A program made the position numbers and the translations under genes. Shown here piece by piece: positions 49,101-64,000 of a DNA stretch of 64,000 nt (position 1 is the stretch's first letter; each line of letters opens with the position of its first letter). The notes beneath the pieces were generated by a model. It saw only the letters and a program-made list of their open reading frames with translations, did not search any database and was not told the DNA's origin. Source of the DNA: Litoditis marina (taxonomy: Eukaryota > Nematoda > Chromadorea > Rhabditida > Rhabditidae); the NCBI GenBank assembly GCA_964036275.1, contig OZ038436.1, positions 14,783,904 to 14,847,903 on the forward strand, written 5' to 3'.

Positions 49101-52100
49101 GACACAAACAACCAGCTGTTTAGTTAAATTCAACCGGGTTACATGTGTAATTCTCAAGGGGGTCTGTCCGCTATTTACGTTTACTATTTCGGCTTCTTTT
49201 CCACTCTTTTTTGATGATTCATTTCCATGAAAACAACGTTCAAGTTTCGAAGTTACTTATTTATAAGAATCATTTTGCAGGTTCTCTTCAGTTTACTCGG
49301 AGTCCAAATTCGTCAATCTTCGCCAGGAACAGACGGATTATTATGAAGCAGGAATGGCTGCAGGAGTAAGTTATTTTACCCTTTACCGCCTTCTCTATCC
49401 AACTTCGGCAGCGTGTTTGACCTTATATGGCAAAGTTAGAACGATGTATTTGTTCTCAGCTGCTCTGTGGAAATCCAGTTGTTGAATAACTAATCAAATA
49501 CACGAAGTTTAGTTCAGTTGAAATTGATATTATAACAAGTACACTGTTACATCCTTTTCAAAGTAGCTACTGTCCTACAAACTATCTGGTACAATCATCG
49601 TCGTTCAGCCCTGTTGAATTACATGTAATATCATGTGCACGTAACAGGGTAACCATACCCTTTTCTTTTTTCTCCTTTAACTTTTTGGAGTGTCACAAAT
49701 TATGTAGAAAAGTTCAATCGCTAATAGAATTCTATTCTATCTTGTCATTGTTCTCGAAGGTAATCGAAATAATTTCAAGAAACGAAAAATTTACCCGAAA
49801 AATGCTGTTACAAATGCTGCCTCCAACACATTTATCCTAAGAATTTGGAAACTATCGTATTTTATTGATTGATGTGAATGAATGAATGAATGAATATTTA
49901 TTACACAGAAGTGTAACAACGGAACATGAACTGAGCTTTTTGAATAACCACAGTTGGAAGAAATGAAAAATGGTAGACAGCGGAAAATAAACTTTACAAA
50001 GTCTGAATGAAAATGCTAGAAGAAAAGCAATAATGAATCTCAGACTGCTCAGGTGCTATGGTCAAACAAAGAAAAAGAAAACTAGCAGGTATTCTACGAC
50101 AGAATCACGAAAAGACAAACTGTTTAGTTCGATACCTATCGAGTGGACTTTGATTGATGTTAGTAGTTTGAGATGGAACATGTTAGTAGTTTGAGATGGA
50201 ACATTGGTAGAAGAGAAGAAAGAGAAAGATGAAAAGAAAGAGAGATAAGGAGCTCGTGCGTCTGGAATAGAAAGTTCGTTTGCGCTAGAGAGTTTGAACT
50301 CCAAAAAGACTGGCTTTCGATCGCAGACATGAGAACATGTCTCCGTGGATAGAAATCCGGTCGAGTATATTTAATCCGGCCTCCGAGTACGCTGCAGTGC
50401 ACGACCCGAAACTCTCGCGATCTAATGACCAGTAAGAAATGTTCACTCTCACGACTTTTTGAACTTCACAGTCGATGTGTTGTATTTATCTGTACATATC
50501 TGTTTAAGCTTATCCAAGATGGTTCCGACATGCTGCATCAAATTCCCTGCCCGAAGTTGGTGAAAGAGGAGGCTGTGAGTATTTATTATATTAGAAGTGT
50601 TTTTTGAATATGTACACTCTGTGATACAAACCTTGTTTGATTACTTAACATTAGTGCAACCAACGAACTTTGTAGAGGAAACTATGAAGCGGTCAACAAA
50701 ATCCCACCACGTTCCTTTTGTGAATTTTTGTCTGCAGAATGATGTCTGCTGTCACGAGCAGGTTTCACACACTGATGTGCGCTTCAGCCAATTTATTTGT
50801 CGGAAGAATCTGTGCAAACGATTATATGTTATTGTGATATAGTTGGTCTGTGATTATCTGTTTTAGTCGATTCGAGATGATTCGGTTTCCGTGATGCAGC
50901 ATCAGAACCCCAACCCGAAAATGGTGAAGGATGTGTCGGTGAGTATTTATTTATTATACTAGACATGAATACGATGGTCACGTAAAATCCTTTTTATCTT
51001 CCCTTTATACGTGCATGTAATGTGTACACCTTGTAATACACGCCTTGTTTGGTTACTTAACATCAGTGTAACTCACATACTTTGCACCGTAGAGGGCACA
51101 AAAGGAAGTGGGGTTCAAAATTTCAAAGAAAACTATGAAACGGGTCATCCAACAAAATCTCCTGACGTGATCATGTTAACTTCTACCTTTCTTCGTGAAA
51201 TGCTGTCACGTACAGGTGTCACATACTGATGTGCCCCGCCGCCAATAGATTACCATCAAGAGTTCGTAATTCTGTCTTATTGTGTTCTTTTCCATCTCTA
51301 ACTGTCTGTTTTAGTTGATCCAGAGTGGTTCCGACACACAGCATCCAATGATGGCGAGGGACGTGTTGGTGAGTATTTATTAAGTAGATGCGATAATCAC
51401 GTAAATCCTTGCTATCATCCTTTTCTACGTGTGTGTAGTGTTTACACTTTCGTGATAAACATATTTTCTAGTGACTGAAAACCTGTGTAAGTGTAACCCA
51501 AACTGAGGATGGTACCTGGAGAAAGCGTATCGATTTTATGATGGTAAAACTATTTCTAATTTATTTGCATACTCACATTCTAAACATAATTACAGTGTCA
51601 TTTAGATATAATGTAACCAAATTGCAAACACCTAAAACAATGGAGTTTTGTCACGGATGTCGTCCCATTCAGTATCCATATCTCCGTGATTTCGTAATTA
51701 GTCACGGATGTCGTCCCATTCAGTATCCATATCTCCGTGATTTCGTAATTTTCAGCGCGCAACCGAAGCTATCCCCGTACCTGAATCTGTTATTCTCCAG
51801 GGAATTGTAGTCTACGCATATTACAGGGAAAACGAGGTATCAGTCACGTTTTCGCTCTGTTTATATAGGTAACCGCATAATAGAAGATTTTGGCAAGTAC
51901 CAGTACATTTCAAAATTGATTTGGGCTAGGGTCGTTAAGTATGAACTCAAAACTAGTCCGAAGTTTCGAAAACGACTAGAAAGTTGAGATGTAAATTATA
52001 TTTATTCGAGTTTGTTCCGAATCAGGATTGTTAGATTTAATGAAAATTTATCTTCTTTTCACCCTTCCCGATGGTGGATATGATTGTCCAATAAGTAAAC

Positions 52101-55100
52101 TTGACAAGAGAATCGTGAACTAGAAGGTTGAGATGCAAATCTTCAAACTAATAACGTGATTTACATTTCATAATTGTAGGACCCCAAATGCTGGCTGCTG
52201 TATGACAGCACCTCCTCAGCTCAACCTCGTTTCTACAAAATGGATCCGGCAATCAACGTTATGCTTGGGAAGTGGTACAGGTGAGTGTCTTTTAGTTTGT
52301 TCAAATTGGGACAGTTTTCATAAGGTATCTCGGTAATTGACCAAGACGCGGTCAGGCTCGGTCGGCACATGTCCAACTGGCGGTCGGTGATAAGAGTGTG
52401 GGTCGGCCTGTGTATAGCTGGCGGTCGGTAAGAAAAACCGCAGTTAGAGTATTACCTATACTGTAGGGTTGTTAATCGAGTTGAAAATTTCGAGTTTTTC
52501 GAGTTTCGAGTTTTCGAAAATTCGAGTTTTTCGAGTTTCCGAAAATTCGAGTTTTTCGAGTTTCGAGTTTTCGATATTTCGAGTTTTTCGAGTTCTGAAA
52601 ATTTCGAGAGTTTCGAGTTTTTCGAGTTCGGAAATTTTCGAGTTTTTCGAGTTTCGAGTTGAACTCAGAACTCGAAATTTCGAGTTTTTCGAGTTTTCTT
52701 GTTGAAAATTTCGAGTTTTTCGAGTTTCAATCTCAAAAAATTCGAGTTTTTCGAGTTTCGGAAAATTCGAGTTTCAGAAAATTCGAGTTTTTCGAGTTTT
52801 CGAAATTTCGAGTTTCGAGTTTTCGAAATTTCGAGTTTTTCGAGTTTCGAGTTGAACTCGAAACTCGAAATTTCGAGTTTATTTCGAGTTTTTCGAGTTC
52901 GAGTTTATTTTTTAACAACCCTACTATACTGGTTCATTACCGACCGCCAGCTATACACATGCCGACCAACACTCTTATCACCGACCGCCACCGACCGCCA
53001 GACTCGAAAAACTCGAAATTTCGAAAACTCGAAAAACTCGAATTTTCTGAAACTCGAATTTTCCGAAACTCGAAAAACTCGAATTTTTTGAGATTGAAAC
53101 TCGAAAAACTCGAAATTTTCAACAAGAAAACTCGAAAAACTCGAAATTTCGAGTTCTGAGTTCAACTCGAAACTCGAAAAACTCGAAAATTTCCGAACTC
53201 GAAAAACTCGAAACTCTCGAAATTTTCAGAACTCGAAAAACTCGAAATATCGAAAACTCGAAAAACTCGAATTTTCGGAAACTCGAAAAACTCGAATTTT
53301 CGAAAACTCGAAACTCGAAAAACTCGAAATTTTCAACTCGATTAACAACCCTACAGTATAGGTAATACTCTAACTGCGGTTTTTCTTACCGACCGCCAGC
53401 TATACACAGGCCGACCCACACTCTTATCACCGACCGCCAGTTGGACATGTGCCGACCGAGCCTGAACCGACCGACCGCGCCTTGGTCAATTACCGGTATC
53501 TCCTCACTACCAGTGGTGGAATTTTCACAGTAATTAACAGAACACATCTATAATGCGTGGTCAAGTGATGAGCGCCGTAACCCGATTAGATTCATATAAG
53601 ACGCTGCAATCTAAATAAATCTCAGAATCTACCTTCCCTTCAGAATGTAATATTTTTTGGGAAAAAGGACATTTTACTTTTTCATGCAAACTCTATTCAC
53701 GATTGCCTCAAAAGATTAACTCATTATGTCCCAAATTTTCAATCATTGAAGAAATGGGAAAAGTGAATCCCACTTTATTAATCATTGAAAAGTTGGGAAA
53801 GCTTTATCTACAGTTGTTAAGTGCACTTTTCTTAATCAGCTCCACACTTCTCGCGCGAATGAAAACTATTCAGTAATGCACGTTTTTGGCTGCGCCGTAT
53901 CTAGTATGTGTTGTTTTTCAGACAGTATCTGTCTCTGCATCTCTGTCTCTGCGTTTCGTGCTCTCGCGGGGGCTGTAACTAAGCACTAGAATACGGAGAA
54001 ATGAGAGGCGCAGAGAAAAATACACTAAAATAATGCCAGTACCAGATACGGCGCAGCCAGATACGCGGCTTGTGTTGCTTTTCTATTCGCGCGAGGACAA
54101 ACTTTGAGTGTCATTCGTAGAAAAGTATGCCAAATTATCAATGATTGAAAAAGTGTTTCCCATTTTTTCAATCATTGATAATATGTGAAATATTATTTTC
54201 ATCTCAAGATGCTTCCCAAAATACAACTTTTTTCCTTCCCTAAAGTGACAACCGGATTTTAGTTTCCGGTTTCTTCTAGGTTACCTGAAAAATTGGTTAA
54301 ATACAGGAGTGGCTTGGGCGGAGGTCCGCATGAGCTACTACTGCACTCACCCTGCTTTACGAACTTTGCATCTACGGTTGATAATGTAAAATGTTTCGAA
54401 TGTAGTAACGCCATAAGGCAACACACGGCTGAAGTAGGGACCGTGAATAATTATTATATTAAACGCGGACAATCAATAGTACATAACTTTTCTATTGCTG
54501 TCATTCTCAAATGTGCGATTCATGGAAAAGACACTTTAGGTTGAAGGTGGCCGACACCGCTGATCTAACTGGGATCATTTCCCATACCGATGTATGTGTG
54601 AAGGAGTGGGAAGGACCTGTCGGAGTTCAGACGAGACTTATTCCGAGTAGACAAAATCCAAGTTTAGATGGCTATATTCTGGTGAGTCTGTTATCACGAT
54701 ATTTCTTACTTCCGATGACAAATTACTGATCATTCTCTAGCTCGAAACATAATTCAGATTCGCGAATATGTCACTTACGCACGCTAAATTCATTATTGCA
54801 TGCATAAGGTACTAAATTGCATGAACAGTCTAGTGAAGAATTCCTCTCCCAACTAATGTCTACACTGAAACCAATGAGGTGAAAAGTAGATAGGCGGTGG
54901 GGGTTCATTTTCAATGTTTTTTTGAAATTCACCCATGTTTCAGTTAACGTTAGTAGTGCGAGTTCGCGAGGGGGTTCTCTACCACCCGGAGATCAGGTGC
55001 ATCTCTGATCCTCTGGAGAAGATTCATCCGAGCGAAGACATGGACATCACCTTAGAGGTATTTCTCAAATTATACAGGCTCATTTGTTTATGTAGAGTAC

Positions 55101-56573
55101 CTTCTCTATATTAGATACCGCGTCGTTGAGCAACATTTCTAGAATAAATGGTTAGAAACTTCATACTTCTGCTCAGTGAAAAGTTGAAATAAATATAATG
55201 AGAACACAGAGCTCTGCGCGTCGCAAAAATTCAGATTCATCAAGTATTTAATTTTATAGGTTTCCCCTTGCAAAGAGGGTTGGCAAGTGGAATGTTGCCA
55301 CGGCAGAATTGCGCTGGAAAAGGTATGTTCCGCTTTGTCTTTGAAGTAAGCTGGAAGTAAAATATCTGGCAATTGGGGATCCCATAATCCATTGAGAACT
55401 AAAATAAATCAACTGGGGGAAACCAGCGCTGGATTTTTCATACTCACGACAAGCAACTGTGCAGCTTCGACGGTTCTTCTTTTTATTAATGTAGCCTTCC
55501 CTGTATTGTTGTTATATCTGAGCCGAATAGTGGTGGTCGGAATTCGCACTGGAGAGCACCAATGTGCGAATAATTTAAATTAACTTGTCGCTGTCAGGAA
55601 GTACCAAGAAGCAACCTTCTCGAGATTGTTTATGTTCTAGGTAGTGTCATTTGTGCCACCAATTTTTGAAACTTGCGAGGAGTTCTTCGAAGCTCTTTGG
55701 ATGGAAGGACAAATAGGGCAGCAAGTGAGTTTATCTTGGGGAATTCGGACTTTATTTTTGAACAAAAATCTAGCCAAACTCGATAAACTAACTGAAAATA
55801 AGTTGATCGCAGTTTGATTTTTTTTTTCGTTGACGTGCGCGTGGGTCAATTAGACAAACTGTGAGCTATTCTAAACTGGAACTGGCGCTCAATTTACACA
55901 CAAACTTTTAATTTAGTAGGGGGAGGACGCATTCCGATTCCAATTTTTGGCTGAAATCTGTTCTCTGACTGGTCGTAGTTTTTGGAGGAAAATATCCCTT
56001 GTTTTGAACAAGTAAAATTTGAAAATTTCGTAATGATTAACCTAACATTGACTCACACGCAGCGCGCGATAAAATAAACGTTCATGATTTATTCTTATGA
56101 AACACTTTTATTTAGAATCGAGAGCAGGACACGTCTGCGGAAGGCGCGACGGCCGCCCCGGAAGAGATGAAGGAGGTATGATGATCGTTATTATGAAAAT
56201 AATTTGTCTAAAACCCCCGAAAAATCGGCAAAAAAAAGTACCTTTTTATAAAAAGAAAAAGTAATAAAAAGTTGACTGCTCGAGTTTAGGCTGAGAGCCA
56301 CGGTCAAATTTCAGTTGTAAGCACTTGTTTCTCCAGGTCCATCCAGAGGCAGCCGAGATGATCGCTATCATCAGAAGGCTAAGAGGGACAAAAAGATTGT
56401 CGGTAAGCTTATTTTGTTATTCGTATTATATTTTTTTACAATGTATCATGTAGAAAAACATCAATTGACTCTCAGTGCAGTCTCCTATTGAGTGTTATAT
56501 TTTACAGGTACTGCTGGACGCGGATGCCAAGTTAGCCGAGTTGGTCAAAAAGATCGATGAGTACCTGGAATGA
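43156..56573 (+). CDS. Unrecognised nematode protein, 20-exon gene with duplicated exons
   Basis: Twenty exons in consistent phase give 569 aa: 43156-43198, 43648-43775, 44382-44458, 44746-44875, 46759-46821, 47247-47324, 47982-48083, 48668-48783, 49281-49365, 50509-50574, 50867-50938, 51315-51368, 52180-52280, 54540-54681, 54944-55057, 55260-55322, 55641-55724, 56116-56175, 56337-56402, 56508-56573. I do not recognise the family. The protein seems soluble, with no signal peptide or membrane span. Notable parts are YIVVWSKKAGHSIAMMEK, DIADLFDKQRIIQNFSLSED, a basic Pro-rich exon 8, three similar exons 10-12 (residues 275-338), and a charged C-terminal helix LLDADAKLAELVKKIDEYLE. The exon 6 donor is GC (GAC|gcaagt). 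Exon 1 lies in a segment open from an acceptor at 43118, so an upstream exon or trans-splicing is possible. Confidence 0.75.
44078..44326. mobile_element. Short TIR element in intron 2 of the 20-exon gene
   Basis: GTCATGAGGCGGTGACATAC with ACCGCCAAGG on the left faces CCTTGGCGGTGTATGGGCGG and ATCATACATGAC on the right. The middle has GGGGTCGC blocks. It is about 250 bp and non-coding, likely a MITE. Confidence 0.65.
45033..45264. mobile_element. hAT-type MITE, 232 bp, in intron 4 of the 20-exon gene
   Basis: Ends are CAGGGATGACCAAA and the exact inverse TTTGGTCATCCCTG. The 8-bp repeat CCTACCAC at 45025-45032 and 45265-45272 flanks them. CAGGG-type TIRs plus an 8-bp duplication are the classic hAT signature. 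The body is non-coding with C-runs. Confidence 0.9.
45521..45561. repeat. Short near-perfect hairpin
   Basis: AGCTAAACATCCCCTATAA faces TTATAGGGGATGTTTAGCT with almost no loop. It sits in intron 4 of the 20-exon gene next to a stretch starting GCTATGCCCCGG. The loop is too small for a normal microRNA precursor, so a mobile-element relic is more likely. Confidence 0.6.
45754..46609. mobile_element. TIR element with subterminal ATGATTGAT repeats, copy 1
   Basis: ATATAAGACTCTGCAATCTA at the left end is inverted at the right end near 46573-46609. Inside are arrays of a ~31-bp unit containing TTTTTCAATGATTGAT and GGGATCC, about three copies on the left and four on the right. Between them is a core with GAGACGCAGAGACAGAGATG and GCGCAGCC blocks. 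It lies in intron 4 of the 20-exon gene. No transposase is visible. Confidence 0.75.
47510..47720 (+). mobile_element. tRNA-derived SINE candidate
   Basis: TGGTCGACTGG resembles a Pol III A box, and GGTTCGATCCC about 50 bases later is a near-perfect B box. The downstream body has GGACCGCATGAGCTGGTAAT and ends near AATAAAGTATCACACGGCTG. A related body piece (GGTCCGCATGAGCTACTACT ... CACACGGCTGAAGTAGGG) lies at 54310-54440. A functional tRNA fold was not apparent. Confidence 0.5.
49615..49745 (+). repeat. Dispersed repeat with CTATTCTAT-type end, copy 1
   Basis: GTAACAGGGTAACCATACCC, a CTCC...GGAGTGTCAC block, and AATCGCTAATAGAATTCTAT recur in order at 58745-58885 (GTAACAGGGT ... AGGAGTGCCAC ... 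AATCGCGAATAAATCTATTC). The T-A rich end and the shared order suggest a small retroposon family. Confidence 0.5.
49877..49898 (+). repeat. (TGAA)n microsatellite
   Basis: About five TGAA units followed by TATTTATTACACAGAAGTG. It could be the reversed tail of a LINE-like insertion on the minus strand, but no coding remnant was recognised in the following 300 bases. Confidence 0.5.
50509..51368 (+). repeat. Tandemly triplicated exon plus intron (exons 10-12 of the 20-exon gene)
   Basis: Exons 50509-50574, 50867-50938 and 51315-51368 encode related peptides: LIQDGSDMLHQIPCPKLVKE, SIRDDSVSVMQHQNPNPKMV and LIQSGSDTQHPMMARDVL. All three are phase 0 and lengths 66, 72 and 54 are multiples of three. 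Their donors share GTGAGTATTTATT and two acceptors share CTGTTTTAG. The introns are also related (TTGTTTGATTACTTAACATT versus TTGTTTGGTTACTTAACATC). This is an internal tandem duplication of exon plus intron. Confidence 0.85.
51651..51752 (+). repeat. 51-bp direct duplication in intron 12
   Basis: TCACGGATGTCGTCCCATTC begins identical 51-base units at 51651 and 51702. The unit is open in one frame (HGCRPIQYPYLRDFVIS), but there is no splice support for coding, so it is listed as a repeat. Confidence 0.8.
52331..53495. mobile_element. 1.17-kb nested foldback element built of TTTTTCGAG repeats
   Basis: The ends CGGTAATTGACCAAG and CTTGGTCAATTACCG are inverted, and GTATCT at 52325-52330 and 53496-53501 is a 6-bp flanking duplication. 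Inward come matching arms with GGCGGTCGGT motifs, GGTTGTTAATCGAG, and then about 450 bases per side of TTTTTCGAGTTTCGAG-like degenerate repeats. The centre (about 52912-53003) is not symmetric: it holds a partial extra copy of the right-end module. It lies in intron 13 of the 20-exon gene. Confidence 0.9.
53594..54245. mobile_element. TIR element with ATGATTGAT repeats, copy 2 (inverted, truncated)
   Basis: ATATAAGACGCTGCAATCTA starts a segment matching the reverse complement of 45840-46609, including the GGCTGCGCCGTATCTAGTAT core and TTTTCAATCATTGA ends. The far terminal ~90 bases of the element are missing. It lies in intron 13, about 7 kb from copy 1 and in the opposite orientation. Confidence 0.75.
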
Positions 56574-56593
56574 AGAAGACGTTTTGTGAAGCG

Positions 56594-56599
56594 AATAAA
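56594..56599 (+). terminator. Poly(A) signal AATAAA of the 20-exon gene
   Basis: The hexamer lies 20 bases after the stop codon at 56571-56573, giving a very short 3'UTR. The next gene is convergent, with its stop codon at 57114. Confidence 0.6.
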
Positions 56600-57113
56600 C
56601 TTTTATCACTCAGTATTGAAAAAAAACAGAACGTACAAAACAGTCAAAACTAAAGCAGATGCGAATGGCAGATTATGACAGGATATAAAAACAGCATAAA
56701 CAAAATACAGTCAACTCTAGTAAGTCCAGTGCGCAAACTAGAAAGTTTTCGCACGCGACCGACTATTTATTGCATTACAAATCAACATGGGTTTTGTGAA
56801 CCTGATCCGTTTTACAATGCACAGAAGGACAAAGTAGTAAAACTGTAAAACATACCAGATATCAATGTGAAAAACTGATAAAAAGAATACTCCAGTGCGC
56901 AAAAAGAATCCAAACAGGGTTTCTATCAAACTCAGAAAATGTTCACATGCTCAATGGGAAATTCAGCTGGTACCAGCTGCTAGTTTAAGTCAATACTAAT
57001 TCTTCCCAGAAAAATAAGTTGCTTCTTAATCTTCTTAAAGAATAGTCACACGTTACTAAAGTATGCTAGGACGTGAGAACGAACCAAGAAGCAGCAAATC
57101 ATCAAAAACTCAA
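56600..57113. other. Intergenic space between convergent gene ends
   Basis: TTTATT at 56766-56771 is an AATAAA on the minus strand and could end the ABC-transporter mRNA. Otherwise AT-rich with no visible coding or repeat features. Confidence 0.4.
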
Positions 57114-63837
<6,724 letters not shown>

Positions 63838-63962
63838 CTATTCGGAAAAATTGTAGTTAGAAAAAATGAATAAAAAAATGATTGAAAGTTGATCAGTATT
63901 CTCACTTATAGTTTCAATAAAATATTTTCAAACAGGTGCACATAGTGTAAATAGGGTTGCGA

Positions 63963-64000
63963 AAACCTGAATATTAGGGTTGTTAATCGAGTTCAAAATT
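63963..64000 (+). repeat. Start of a second TTCGAG-type foldback core, cut by the window edge
   Basis: AGGGTTGTTAATCGAGTT followed by CAAAATT matches the boundary at 52466-52490 of the nested foldback. The outer CGGTAATTGACC arms are absent here, so the inner core can exist by itself. Confidence 0.55.

Noticed and set aside
52469..53165. Long open frames full of SSFSSFEFSK-type peptides on both strands
   Set aside because: They are the translation of the TTTTTCGAG repeat of the foldback element, not a gene.

Overview
This is eukaryotic nuclear DNA, AT-rich, with spliced genes and dense repeats. It most likely comes from a rhabditid nematode outside the best-studied species. The grounds are a clear CED-3-type caspase with its CARD, a worm-style tau-tubulin-kinase-like kinase, a LAAT-1-type PQ-loop transporter, TTTCAG-like splice acceptors, and acceptor-like TTTCCAG/CTTCAG sites just upstream of start codons that suggest spliced-leader trans-splicing. 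I found no bacterial or viral genes and no CRISPR array. All exon models come from reading GT-AG (one GC-AG) boundaries and phase by eye.

Layout, left to right. (1) 58-3679, minus strand: TTBK-like kinase, ten exons, the last one tentative. (2) 3680-7975: intergenic, holding a 1.26-kb long-TIR transposon with a 9-bp target duplication. (3) 7976-8635, plus: an apparently single-exon gene for a stand-alone protein made largely of RNA polymerase II CTD-like heptads, the most unusual gene here. (4) 10883-19495, plus: ced-3 caspase, 13 exons, 439 aa, with repeat-filled introns that include a perfect 136-bp-arm hairpin in intron 1. (5) 19496-32815: a 13-kb gene-poor stretch with a LINE 3' end, MITEs, a 1.26-kb TIR element and a few orphan exon candidates. 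(6) 32816-36688, plus: LAAT-1-type lysosomal amino-acid transporter, eight exons, 301 aa. (7) 36689-43118: a repeat cluster with a hAT-like palindrome, a TTAA MITE and an apparently identical 509-bp tandem duplication. (8) 43156-56573, plus: an unrecognised 20-exon gene, 569 aa, with three tandemly duplicated exons and large inverted repeats in its introns. (9) 57114-63837, minus: the 3' half (TMD2 plus NBD2) of an MRP/ABCC transporter, convergent with gene 8 and running off the right edge.

The genes do not form one pathway. The window is better read as a repeat-rich part of a chromosome with four housekeeping or regulatory genes (kinase, caspase, lysosomal exporter, ABC exporter) and two poorly characterised ones. 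Non-autonomous foldback elements dominate the space between and inside genes, and several sit within a few bases of splice sites or in inverted pairs within one pre-mRNA.
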